Assembly: GCA_012845835.1 (NCBI GenBank)
Contig: JABAKD010000023.1
Location: 15,992,702 to 16,056,701, forward strand
DNA from: Undaria pinnatifida
Lineage: Eukaryota; Sar; Phaeophyceae; Laminariales; Alariaceae
Direction of reading: 5' to 3'
DNA length: 64,000 bases
Made by a program: the position numbers and the translations under genes. This document shows positions 1 through 9,506 of the stretch, piece by piece. The notes beneath the pieces were generated by a model. It had not been told where the DNA came from, made no database searches, and saw only the letters and a program-made list of their open reading frames with translations. Position 1 is the stretch's first letter; each line of letters starts with the position of its first letter.

Positions 1-319
1 ACCTAACCATCGTGACATTGGGTTAGAGAGGCGGATGGAGCAGGTCGCGGCGAAAGGCGGTGGAGCGCCGTGTGTGGTAAATCGGCAGGAAGCTCGAAGC
101 TCGTTGCATATCAAGCGCAGGTCTTACGTTTTGAGCTCTGTAGACTACTGTTTTGTAGAGCACGGCGAAAACTTTTTTTAAAATATTTCCAAATTAAAAA
201 TTCTGGAAGCACGCCCCGACCATGAGCAAGAGCATTTTCACTTTGGTTTCCCTTTTTATTTCAGAAACTCTATTATTATTATGGAAAAAAAAATGGTCGA
301 TATTTCTGGCGATTATTTT
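1..319. other. Intergenic, AT-rich
   Basis: No gene or repeat was recognised. The segment is rich in A/T runs, and the short reading frames in it have no recognisable features. It directly precedes the first copy of repeat A, whose true left boundary could lie slightly inside this stretch. Confidence 0.4.
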
Positions 320-959
320 TTTTGTTTTGAGGCTCCAGAAGTAACGAAATAACTGCATGAGAAATAAAGGGCGTCCATTATATGGGTTCTGATTTTTGGA
401 AAGTGGTTTTATTGTCAAGTGGTAGGTCTTGCTTTCCCGTTTGCGTTTAATCTTGAAAATCTGGCACGTACACTGTCGCCGGCGACGCTAGGTCACCACC
501 GCCTTTGCTGCTGTCTCTGCTTTTGTGCTGCTGCTGTGTTGCTGGTATAGTGCTGCTGTGGCGGTTTTGAAGGTGGCGCTGCTCCTGTCGCATTTGTATG
601 AGGACGAAGCTCTGTCTCGCACACAACAAGCGCGGTATGCTGTAGTGTGTTGGTGATTATTTGTTGTGGGTGATGGGTGATGTGTACAGCAGACAGGTAT
701 CATACCAGGTACAACGTTGGCAGTGGTGACATGTGATACTTGGTACGAGTAGTATCCCAAAGTCAAATAATCCCAGTGTTGAGAGGATGGAAGAGCTGTT
801 ATATCTGGGCTTAGAAATCACCAATAAAAAATCGATTTCTGGCCTCGATTATTTCTGAACCCAGAAATAACTATGATTTCTGGTCCCACAATGGATGGTT
901 TTATTTTTGGCGTCGGAGATCCCTGTTAAAGAGAGAAGTTATCGCTCAAAATATTTCCC
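320..959 (+). repeat. Dispersed repeat A, copy 1
   Basis: This segment matches 11254-12062 in the same orientation over most of its length. Shared blocks include TTGAGGCTCCAGAA, CTGGCACGTACACTGTCGCC, CACAACAAGCGCGGTATGC and GATCCCTGTTAAA. The right part holds several inverted copies of an ATTTCTGGG / CCCAGAAAT motif. This copy lacks the SINE-like insert seen in copy 2. No coding capacity is visible; it is probably a non-autonomous transposon of unknown class. Confidence 0.8.
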
Positions 960-987
960 ATAGTGTAGAGGTCTTGTTTTTTTCTGG

Positions 988-2291
988 GTGGCAAGCGGTG
1001 TAGTCGGGCTTTTTCAGGCGCGAGCAGTCAGACCCATGTACATACTGTTTGACATGTTTTTCACGGCACGGCGGTACTGCGTGTGGCCGAGAAACGCTAC
1101 CTCGCTGATGCAGATGCAGCCATCACGAACAACATGGTGCAGCTCGAACGAAAGGAGAAAGGCGAGAAGAAGGGCCTTTCACGCACAGGCAAAGTCGACG
1201 GGCGGGGGGGGAAGGAAGAGGAGGAGGTGCAGATATTGTGGGGTGTGCTGTACGCTGACGACGCGGGCATCGTATCGCGATTATCAAAAGGGCTGGAGAG
1301 GGTGATGGCGGTGATCGTGACTGCTCGGCGTTCGGGCTTACGGTCTCCGAGTCGAAAACAGATATAATGTGCCTGCAAACCAAAGGTGGGGGGAAGGTGT
1401 CGTTCACCATCAATGCAGCCGGCCAGGTACACAAGCAAACAATCAAGTTTGTGTACTTGAGCGGGGCTATCACCGCAGACAGAGAACTCTGCATCGAAAG
1501 AACGCGGCGTCTTCAGAGGGCCTGGGCGTTGCTTCCAGCGGTACAAGATGGGAATCTTTGATCGCCCGGGTGTGCGCTTAAGGTTGAAGGTGCGGTTGCT
1601 GAAAGCCGAGGTGATCGAGACACTACTCTACGGTTGCATGACGTGGAGCCCGAACAAACCTGACTGTGACAGGCTACGACGGGTTCACCATTCCATGCTC
1701 CTCCGATGCCTCGGATGGCGAAAACGGAAGCGCGACGACCACACCCTATCGTACGCCGACGCGCTTGCCAAGACAGCTTCCGAGAGCATAGAGGCGATAG
1801 TGCGCAAACGGAGGATATTGTTTGCAGGATTCGTAGCACGTATGGGGGAGGAGCGTCTGCCACAGACGGTGGTGTTTGGGGAGCTTGTTGAGGGTAAGGG
1901 CTACTCAGGGGGGCAAGATAAGGACTGGTTGGTGCACCTGAAGGAAGATATGTCGGTCTTTGGAATGAAATTCGAAGGGTGGCGAAAGGCTGCTCAGAAG
2001 GCCGGCAGATGGTTTCGACGGGTAGAGGAGGGAGCCGAGTTTTTCATGCGGAAATGGCATGAGGCAGAGAGACGCAGAGCTGAAGAGCGACACGCAAAGG
2101 CCGCGGCAGCGCCATCCACCGTCGGCATCCCTAAACGGCCAGGGGGAGGGGGGGGGGGAGATGGGAGGGGGGGGGGGGGGGAGGGGGGAGGGGGGAGGGG
2201 GGGCGCCCTGCCCAAGAGACTGAAGTCTGGGTCTGGCCATCATCGTCTTGAAGTTTTCGGGCCTTCCAATGGTCGTCACAAGCTAGCGTAA
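988..2291 (+). pseudogene. LINE-1 type reverse transcriptase relic (C-terminal part)
   Basis: This is the C-terminal portion of a non-LTR retrotransposon reverse transcriptase. The catalytic YADD motif, in the context GVLYADDAGIVS, lies at 1251-1262. After it come the LINE-typical stretches FVYLSGAIT (about 1446-1475), RLKVRLLKAEVIETLLYGC (about 1570-1640) and HHSMLLRCLGWRKRKR (about 1686-1730). The reading frame changes near 1310-1340 and again near 1540, and the region before 1083 is scrambled, so no functional protein can be made. The last intact frame runs 1548-2291 and ends in a glycine-rich tail encoded by a G-run at about 2143-2206. The N-terminal endonuclease and the upper RT motifs are missing. 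Element identity is certain at the RT level; the clade is not determined. Confidence 0.88.
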
Positions 2292-2566
2292 GGCCGCCCG
2301 GACTTCTTCGCCTTGTTGCGTTCTCCCGCCGTGCCATTGATGCACTCGACACCCTCTATGAGCCCAATGCCATCTTTAGTTAGTTCCTAGGGTCTGTTAG
2401 TATGACGTTTTTTCCTTTTTCCTTCCCTTGCTTCCTCTTCTTGTCTTGTATTTTCTTGTCTTTTTTTTCCTTTCCTTTTTCGCTTTCTTTTCCTTGTCTT
2501 TTTTTTTCCTCTTCTTTTCCGCTTTCTTTTATTTCCTTTCTTTTATTTCCTTTCCTTTTTCGCTTT
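2292..2566 (+). mobile_element. LINE-1 3' untranslated region and pyrimidine-rich tail
   Basis: The segment follows the RT frame directly. Its first half (GTTGCGTTCTC, GCCATTGATG, CCCAATGCCATC, TTCCTAGGGTCTG, TAGTATGAC) recurs in reverse complement at about 7475-7585. Both copies then pass into an irregular T/C-rich stretch. This identifies a shared 3' UTR followed by a pyrimidine tail rather than poly(A). Confidence 0.75.
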
Positions 2567-2724
2567 CCTTTCCTTTCCTTTCCTTTCCTTTCCTTTCCTT
2601 TCCTTTCCTTTCCTTTCCTTTCCTTTCCTTTCCTTTCCTTTCCTTTCCTTTCCTTTCCTTTCCTTTCCTTTCCTTTCCTTTCCTTTCCTTTCCTTTCCTT
2701 TCCTTTCCTTTCCTTTCCTTTCCT
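2567..2724 (+). repeat. (TTTCC)n microsatellite
   Basis: About 30 nearly perfect copies of a TTTCC pentamer follow the irregular pyrimidine tail of the LINE 3' end. The long open frames in this tract are artefacts of the repeat. Confidence 0.97.
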
Positions 2725-2830
2725 GTGACACGGACTTGATTATGCGAGTTAATGTGAGAACAACAACAACACCAACAACTGCTACTACTACTACTCCTGC
2801 TACCACTACTACTACTACTGCTACTACTAT
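2725..2830 (+). mobile_element. SINE-B 3' end with trinucleotide tail
   Basis: The block TGTGACACGGACTTGATT, ATGCGAGTTAATGTGAGAAC is the 3' module of SINE-B (compare 11840-11875 and, reversed, 6957-7000). It is followed by an (AAC)/(ACT)-type trinucleotide tail. The body of the element is absent, so this is a 5'-truncated copy attached to the LINE tail. Confidence 0.7.
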
Positions 2831-3110
2831 GTGGCATATCATGTTATCCTCGAGCCTGGTAAATGTCAGTTTCGTGAGTTCGAATCCCCCCGAGTGCATA
2901 CTCGTAAAGAAACGTGGGGACTTTTTCTTTTGCACAAATTAACTTGCGGAAAGCGCGAGAGCGTGAGTTAGCAACACTCGATGAAAGTCAACGAGCAGTG
3001 GGATTGCTGAACCCTATGCGCGAAAAAAATTGAAGGCAAGAACCGAGGGGGAGAAGGGACGACACCTGTCACCACGGCTTGTTCAGAAGCTGGAAAGTAG
3101 AAGTGTGAAA
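2831..3110 (+). mobile_element. SINE-A, tRNA-derived, copy 1
   Basis: A near copy lies on the minus strand at 53200-53480. The head resembles a tRNA: GTGAGTTCGAATCC at about 2873-2887 is a good pol III B box (GGTTCGANTCC), and GTGGCATATCATG is an A-box-like start about 40 nt upstream. The non-tRNA body includes AGCAACACTCGATGAAA and GCTGAACCCTATGCGCG, and ends near CACCACGGCTTGTTCAGAAG. There is no coding capacity. Two dispersed copies with a B box make a tRNA-derived SINE likely. Confidence 0.78.
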
Positions 3111-3121
3111 CATACTACCTC

Positions 3122-4374
3122 CGTTTCCCTTGCCGCCTCGGTATGGCATGCTGTGAGGTGTGCCCTAGCAGGCTTGTAGCGTATGGGGGGGGGTCTTTCT
3201 GGCGGGTGTAAGGCCGGACTCACCCTCAAGGAGTGATACCTTCTTGCTGCTGCGTGTGGCCGCGAGGCTTAAGGTGTGGCGGTAGAGTTGGGTCGTACGT
3301 GGTGCGTTAGGCGTGGTTACCTACGATTTGCGCGTCTTTTTAGGCAGCAGCGGCGGAGTAGCAATGCTTAATCGAGATGCTCCTGTGCGGAGGCAGGCGC
3401 CACCACGAGCCACACTACGGCGCAGTCTCGGTGTGGAGGGAACTGCGCCGGCAGGAGGCTGGGTTCGACGAAGGAGGAGGGCGACTGAGCGTCGACGGGC
3501 GGGGAAGAGACGGACTGAACCCTCCCTGAACGAGAGTTTTTGTTTTTCAGATCAGCACCGCAAGCTGCGAGGAGCATTTTATTTCTCGGGACGGGGGACA
3601 AGGGGAACCGGTTAAAGTTGAGTGTCAACGAGTGCAAGTGCGAAGGAGCGGGCCGAATGGACTAAGGCGATGAGGCGGCAATGGAGAACCACAGCAGGAG
3701 GATGGCACACGGAGACCCACGACCCGCACGCACACCATCATCACGAGAGCAGCGATCGTTTTTTTTCATTTTTTTTCACGAGGCAATAGTACAACATGTT
3801 ACTTACGTCACTGATTTTTGTAGAGTTGGTAGAGCTGTATACCCTTCATGGGGAACGACCCCCCCGCATTTTTCAATGTTCAGGGACAGGCGTCGTAGCT
3901 GCGCTGCAACCTGTCAGATAAACCGGGAAGACGGGGCGATCATTGATATTTGTATGGTGGTTTTTGGTTCGATTGCTCTTTTTTCACTGCATGCCCGCGG
4001 GTCGTCACTCTGACAGTATGCCAGACAGCAGGCGCGTTCGTCTGTGCTCACGATTTCCGTGCGGTTCGTACGGTGCAGGCAGCCCGACCGCTGTAGTTTG
4101 TGGCCGCGAGTTTGTTAGTTGTGGGAACGGGTGAACTCTGTGATGCTGTTGTGGGAACGGGTGAACTCTATGATGCTGTTGTTGAGCGGATACCCGCGCC
4201 CATGTGAGTTCAGTTTGCTCATTGGATCATTTCACTTGTGCGCCTTCTTCGTAGTATTTCCCGGACGAATTTTGATTTAAGTTGGTTTTTCGGATCTTAT
4301 TAAGGCTCCAGCACCTTTGTGTGACCACGGACTCTGGATTTTTGACAAGAGTTAGTGTGAGATAACAACAACAA
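3122..4374 (+). repeat. Dispersed repeat B, copy 1 (1.25 kb)
   Basis: This is closely similar in sequence and orientation to 24652-25905. Shared landmarks run from CCTTGCCGCCTCGGTATGG to GTGTGACCACGGACTC and the GTGTGAGAYAACAAC end. The open frame 3313-3615 (MVTYDLRVFLGSSGG...) is also open in the second copy, but it is arginine-rich and not a recognised protein. A 30 bp unit (GTGGGAACGGGTGAACTC) is duplicated at 4121-4181 only in this copy. The 3' module matches the SINE-B tail, so the unit is probably a retroposed element. Confidence 0.8.
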
Positions 4375-4389
4375 CAACAGCAACAATCA

Positions 4390-4455
4390 GTGGTATGAAC
4401 CTGGCACGTCGTAGGCTGAATCCCGATTTCATTTTATTTTTTTCTGGCGGGGGCA
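4390..4455 (+). mobile_element. SINE-B 5' part (fragment)
   Basis: GGCACGTCGTAGGCTGA, then TCCCGATTTCA and TTCTGGCGGGGGCAT, correspond to 11665-11730 and to the reverse complement of about 7085-7160. It sits directly after the CAA-rich tail of repeat B and lacks the rest of the element. Confidence 0.6.
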
Positions 4456-5621
4456 TTAGGGCCCGAACCAACGAGGAACTTGCCAAATCGAAATTCGATT
4501 TTTTTCAGAATTGATTTTAGTTTGCATTCGATTGGTCAAAAAATGAATAACCAAGCAGACATTCTCAAAATCAAAACGAAAAATCAAATTGAACGAATAA
4601 CGAATAAGCAATCAAACACTTTATTTGGTCGAATTTAACAGTTTCGGAAAACGTTTTTTTCCAGAATGAAAAAAATCCAGAATCATTGGAAACAATCGCG
4701 TTTCATTCTGTTTGTCGCCCCCAAAACCAGCGGAATTTTTGGAGCTCTCGTTCTGGAAACTACAGTTCCGGTTCGAAACCAAAATGAACCGGGCCCAAGA
4801 TAGGGTGTATCAGTGTTTTAGTGTGAAGAGCTCTCTGATGTGCATTACCCACACCACGTACCTACAGCAGTAGTACCCGGATCCGGACACACATCAGACA
4901 TGAATATAGCGCTTCAACCAATAAACAAAGCACACCCCGTACCACCAGTAGCTAGCCGCAGCAGCAGCAGCGAGACACGCATGCGGTGGCGAACGGCGGC
5001 AAGGATGTGGGCCCCCTCAACGAAGGTTCGAATCGGTGCTGGCACGCTACAATGGGCAAAGGAGAGAAGAGCTGGGAGAGGAGGTGCTGGGTGCTGGGGA
5101 GAGAGGCTTGCCAAGAGGATCAGCTACAGCGACCGAGAAGCACAAAAGGGCTTCCGAACATGAGGGTATCGTCTTACTCGCCATGCACTCCCGCTGCGTG
5201 CTTTGTTGCTTTGGGAGCCTCGGCACAAGCCTGTGCTTGGCAGGGTCGTCGATCTCGCGACATAGCGTACCTGCTGTTGAAAACAACACCGGGTACCTGG
5301 CACGCGAATTCGCGCACACCCACATATACAGCTACGTTTGTGGGAGTTGATTTTGATTGCTGACAACCACTGACACAGAGTCACTGCCTTATTTCAAGTT
5401 TGAGCCGACCACGGGTACGCAGGTCCTGGCCACGCGCTGCTGCTACTGCTGCGTGCTTCGTCGCACACGCATACGCAGTCTGGTTAGCTGTTTACATTGG
5501 TTGTTCAGCTATTAATAGCTCTCTCCTGCTGACGTTCGTTCGTTCCTCGGCCAAATGCCAAAAGCTGAAAGACAGAAAAAAAGCACATTTTGAAACCTTT
5601 CTAAACGCAGCCGAAATTTAC
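4456..5621. other. Intergenic, no gene recognised
   Basis: The first 350 bp are AT-rich, with TCGAATTT-type motifs and an imperfect palindrome around 4650 (TCGGAAAACG / TTTCCAGAA). The rest is of mixed composition. Open frames such as 4986-5363 show no family features. Confidence 0.4.
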
Positions 5622-5990
5622 CAGGGCTTTTCACGGTTCATGACCCGACCCGCGGGTCTGGTCAAGGGGGGTTCAAAATCTCGCGGGTCGGGTCGGGTCG
5701 GGTCACAATGTTTTCAAATCCCACGGGTCGGGTCGGGTCAAGAGGTTTCAAAATCCCGCGGGTCGGGTCGGGTCGGGTGGTTTTGAAACCTCGCGGGTCG
5801 GGTCGGGTCGCGTCAAGAGGTTTCAAAATCGCGCGGGTTGGGTCGGGTCATGACCCGCGAGATACGGGTCACTCGCGGGTCAAGCCATCATGACCCGCGA
5901 GTTGTCTCGGATCCGCCTACTTTCAACTTACAGGTGAGGGCCATTGCCGTGCAGGTGCCCCGCGGGTCGGACCCGCGGACCCGTAAATAA
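5622..5990 (-). repeat. GGGTC minisatellite, copy 1 (possible hAT-like end)
   Basis: Runs of (GGGTC)2-4 alternate with a TTTCAAAATCTCGC spacer. The left edge, CAGGGCTTTTCACGGTTCA at 5622-5640, is the reverse complement of the sequence that ends both downstream units (about 9060-9080 and 9385-9405), so this copy is inverted relative to them. The right edge decays near 5990 without a matching inverted terminus. Translated, it gives only RVGSGR-type repeats. Confidence 0.85.
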
Positions 5991-6119
5991 TACTTAACTC
6001 ACCGCTTCCTGCCTCTCCCGTGCGGATGCTCCGATCATATGTCATCACAGCGTGTAGAACAATCACCAGGCAATACCTTTAGCTACTCGTACCAAAGCGT
6101 ACAGTGTGACGCGAATCCC

Positions 6120-6375
6120 GTACCGGCTGAAGCCGTAGACAGCAGTAGTAATACGGTCATACCAGTACGAAACGTGGCCAAACGTAAAAAGGCGAGGGCA
6201 GTCGTCGTCGAAGCAGCAGCAGCAGCACTGGCAGCAGCATGCACCAACAGCAGACCTCGGATCCTCGCGGATCGCAGCCCCTGCTGACAGATCCACCGCC
6301 CTCTGTGGGCTTGCTGCCTGTGGGGGCTCAGCTAGGCTGCTCGCCGGGGCCGGAGACTTCATAGATAGATGGATA
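6120..6375 (+). repeat. Dispersed repeat D, copy 1
   Basis: This is similar to 8285-8490 in the same orientation: GTGGCCAAACGTAAA, GTCGAAGCAGCAGCA, CTCGCGGATCGCAG, CCCTGCTGACAGATC, GCCGGGGCCGGAGACT. The two copies bracket the hAT-like element at 6387-8246. A (CAG)n run lies in the middle. No product is recognised. Confidence 0.75.
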
Positions 6376-6424
6376 GAAGAATATAGCAAGGGTGTGTTCG
6401 GTACGGCACGTACTGATAAATACC

Positions 6425-6610
6425 GGCGGTATATGCCGCCGGTATTACCGGTACCGGATACTTCGGTAAGTTCGGTGCGACATCAATACCAATACCGGAC
6501 TTTTCGTTAAGTTCGGTACGACATCAATACCGGTACCGGACACGTCGGTAAGATATGCAAAACATCTACCCGGTACAGGGCACTTCGGTACGTTTAGCAC
6601 GATATCAACC
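6425..6610 (+). repeat. GGTACC minisatellite, left array
   Basis: Four degenerate units of about 40 bp contain TACCGGTACCGGA and TTCGGTAAGTTCGGTACG. The array is introduced by the inverted pair TACCGGCGGTATATGCCGCCGGTA and ends in ATATCAACCC...CCACATTTTGACGTCA, an end shared with the array at 21.9 kb. Confidence 0.85.
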
Positions 6611-6894
6611 CGATTCCACCACATTTTGACGTCATCCCTTAGAGCTTTGGCTCCAGGCAGCACTCCAAGCCACACACCCCGGCCCCCAAGCATCTCCCAG
6701 CACACTCGGTATACCGAGACTCTGAGCGCGCATGAGCAAGGGCGCAACTTCCGAGAATGAGGTGGCCTCCAGCAGTGATGCCACCGCTTCTGGTGGCGGG
6801 TCATCTTCGCCAGCTCCCACACACACCAGCGCTGGCGACAGAAGTTACGACGTGGACGTGGCAAATAAGTCCGTGCCGGCGATTTTGCCTGCTC

Positions 6895-6912
6895 CTGTGT
6901 TGTTGTTGTTGC

Positions 6913-6958
<46 letters not shown>

Positions 6959-7260
6959 CTCACATTAACTCGCATAATCAAGTCCGTGGTCACAGGACAG
7001 GCTCCAGTCACTCTGGAGCTGAGGAATACCCCAGGGAAAAACACACACAACCCAAGGTGGTACACGCATATATCACAGCTGACGCAATTCATGCCTCCAC
7101 CAGAAACATATAAAAGTGAAATCGGGAGTCAGTCTACGATGTGCCAGGTCCATGCCGGTGCATACGCCTCATTACTCACGCCTGGAGGAACCAACTATTC
7201 CGATTGCCACCCAAGGAAGACTACCACGTATATATTACACCTAGTATCTATCACTACGCA
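6895..7260 (-). mobile_element. SINE-B, nearly full-length copy
   Basis: Read on the minus strand it runs GACCTGGCACATCGTAG, CTGACTCCCGATTTCA, GGAGGCATGAATTGCGTCAG, GTATTCCTCAGCTCC, GAGCCTGTCCTGTGACCACG, GACTTGATTATGCGAG and an (AAC)n tail of about 19 units (6899-6957 on the plus strand as GTT). The stretch GTAGACTGACTCCC resembles a weak B box, but a full pol III promoter is not convincing. Parallel copies: 11660-11880, and fragments at 2725, 4390 and 35035. Confidence 0.72.
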
Positions 7261-7289
7261 TACGCACGACAGGCGTAAGTCAATTGGAG

Positions 7290-7585
7290 AGAATAAACAA
7301 AGAAAAAAAAAGAAGATAAAGGAAAGGAAAGAAAAGAAAACGAAAAAAACGAAAAAGGCAAGAAAAGAGAACAAAAAGACAAGAAAAGCAAGGAAAGACA
7401 AGACATGAAGAGGAAGCATGGCAAGGAAAAAAGAAGAAGAGAAAAATGAAGAAAGAAAAAGAAAAGAGAGAAAAATGTCATACTAGCAGACCCTAGGAAC
7501 TTGCTAAGGATGGCATTGGGCTAACAGAGGGTATCACGTCCATCATCAATGGCACCTGGGAGAGAACGCAACATGGCGAAGTGTA
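7290..7585 (-). mobile_element. LINE-1 3' end, copy 2
   Basis: Read on the minus strand it carries GTTGCGTTCTC, GCCATTGATGATGG, CCCAATGCCATC, TTCCTAGGGTCTG and TAGTATGACATTTT, then an irregular pyrimidine tail. This matches the segment downstream of the RT relic at 2292-2540. No RT sequence is attached, so it is a 5'-truncated insertion. Confidence 0.75.
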
Positions 7586-7924
7586 CAACTCGCTCACGGG
7601 AGACGTAGGAGTTGCCGGCGGAGATTGGCGTGGACGTCGAAACGATCGACGAGAAGACGGCGCCCTGCTGATAAACCAAAGGGTACCTCACCCTTTGAAC
7701 AGCATATCAAGACAAACAAATATGAGAAAAATTATGAAAATATTAGAACCAAATATAATTGAATTCAATTATATACCTCAGCGGGTACCCCCAGTCAATA
7801 CCGGATTTGCTCTGTACATGTACCGCCAATTTATGTCCATTTTATGTACCTAAGCGCAAGTGTGCGTCGGTATCTTGCCGGCGGTATATACCGCCGGTAC
7901 TGCCAGTATATGTATTCAAGTGTG

Positions 7925-8235
7925 TGCCGGTACCGGTGGTACCGGTACAGACTTTCGTACCGGTACCGGACGCTTCGGTAAGTTCAGTTCGACATCAATA
8001 CCGGCACCGGAAACTTCGGTAAGTTCGGTACGATATCAGTACCGGTACCGGAAACTTCGGTAAGTTCGGTACGACATCAATACCGGTACCGGAAACTTCG
8101 GTAAGTTCGGTATACCTCCAATACCGGTGCCGGACAATTCGGTAAGTTCGGTACGACGTCAATACCGGTACCGCACACTTCGGTAAATACGGTACGACAT
8201 CTATACCCGTACCGAGAATACCGGTACCGTACCGA
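7925..8235 (+). repeat. GGTACC minisatellite, right array
   Basis: About seven units of 40 bp carry TACCGGTACCGGA-AACTTCGG and AAGTTCGGTACGACATCAA. The palindromic cores TACCGGTA and GGTACC recur in each unit. The orientation is the same as in the left array at 6425-6610. Confidence 0.9.
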
Positions 8236-8284
8236 ACACACCCTTGGAAGATAGGTACCTGTACAGCAGCAGTAGTAGCTAGCT

Positions 8285-8490
8285 CGATAATTATCATACC
8301 GGTACAAAATGTGACCAAACGTAAAGAAGCAAGAGCAGTCGTAGTCGAAGCAGCAGCACCACCAGCAGCAAGCACCAGCAGCAGACAATGCATTCTCGCG
8401 GATCGCAGGCCCCTGCTGACAGATCTACTGCCCCAGTTGTGGGCTTGCTAGGCTGTTTGCCGGGGCCGGAGACTGCATAGATAACTAGCT
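8285..8490 (+). repeat. Dispersed repeat D, copy 2
   Basis: Counterpart of 6120-6375. It lies immediately outside the right end of the hAT-like element and ends in GCCGGGGCCGGAGACTGCATAG. The identity to copy 1 is imperfect, with several small indels. Confidence 0.75.
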
Positions 8491-8724
8491 CGCTCGTCGG
8501 ATCGCTCGTCCGGTCGACCCGGTGCACCCATGGTCTAACGTTACGGGCGTGGCTAATTGTCCGTGCGTGGGTTGCGGTCTCTTTCTCATTTTTTCGCTCG
8601 CACACCCCACAATAATGCTGCAAACAGCCGGTAAAAAAGCCAGAGAGCACGACATCTTGGGAAAAGTACGAGGGACCAAGGACCAACCAACCGACCAAGG
8701 TACATATATATCCAGATATGTTTG

Positions 8725-9498
8725 ACCCGTGACTTTTTGAGTTTGACCCGTGAGATATGTCACGGGCCCAGTCGACCCGACCCGCATGAAATCCGAACCT
8801 CACGGGTCAATCGGAATATGGCGGGTCTGGTCGGGTCGGATCAACAGGCTTTCACAATCTCGCGGGTCGGGTCAGGAGGTTTTCAAAATCTCGCGGGTCG
8901 GGTCGGGTCGGGTCAAAAGGTTTTAAAATATCGCGGGTCGGATTGAGGGTCGGGTCGGGTCGGGTCGGGTCGGGTCGGGTCGGGTCGGGTCGGGTCGGGT
9001 CAAGACGTCTCGAAATTCTCGCGGGTCGGGTCGACCCGACCCGACCCGCGAAGTTGACCTGAACCGTGAAAAGCCCTGATTTTTACACCAATCAGCATAA
9101 AACGTCATTTTGCCATTTCGTTCTGGAAATGTTGATTCTGATTCTGGAAAACGTTTTTTTTTCCGAAAGTGATCAACAGGCTTTCACAATCTCGCGGGTC
9201 GGGTCAGGAGGTTTTCAAAATCTCGCGGGTCGGGTCGGGTCGGGTCAAAAGGTTTTAAAGTATCGCGGGTCGGATAGAGGGTCGGGTCGGGTCGGGTCGG
9301 GTCGGGTCGGGTCGGGTCGGGTCAAGACGTCTCGAAATTCTCGCGGGTCGGGTCGACCCGACCCGACCCGACCCGCGAAGTTGACCTGAACCGTGAAAAG
9401 CCCTGATTTTTACACCAATCAGCATAAAACGTCATTTTGCCATTTCGTTCTGGAAATGTTGATTCTGATTCTGGAAAACGTTTTTTTTTCCGAAAGTG
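8725..9498 (+). repeat. GGGTC minisatellite, tandemly duplicated 330 bp block
   Basis: A block of about 330 bp occurs twice in direct tandem: 8839-9170 and 9171-9498. Each contains GATCAACAGGCTTTCACA, a (GGGTC)7-11 run, the hairpin CGCGGGTCGGGTCGACCCGA... (about 9020-9050 and 9342-9378), and a unique tail ACGTCATTTTGCCATTTCG. The units differ mainly in the number of GGGTC copies. The upstream edge (8725-8838) holds more degenerate GACCCGTGA motifs. Confidence 0.92.
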
Positions 9499-9506
9499 TC
9501 CATATT

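Larger units (their letters stand above)
6387..8246. mobile_element. hAT-like non-autonomous element, GGTACC family
   Basis: The ends are inverted copies: CAAGGGTGTGTTCGGTACGG begins at 6387, and its exact complement ends at 8246. The flanking 8-mers GAATATAG (6379-6386) and GAAGATAG (8247-8254) agree at 7 of 8 positions. The CAAGGG terminus and 8 bp duplication fit the hAT superfamily. Inside each end lie direct repeats of about 40 bp (TACCGGTACCGGA, CTTCGGTAAGTTCGGTACGA). The middle contains a SINE-B copy and a LINE 3' end, both probably later insertions. No transposase is present. The alternative is two independent arrays whose ends match by chance. Confidence 0.6.

Noticed and set aside
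1097-1546. Minus-strand frames over the LINE relic
   Set aside because: Antisense to the YADD-containing reverse-transcriptase sequence, which decides the strand.
2402-2935. Several long frames on both strands
   Set aside because: All are translations of the (TTTCC)n and trinucleotide tracts (FLSFP, KERKG, CWCCCC runs).
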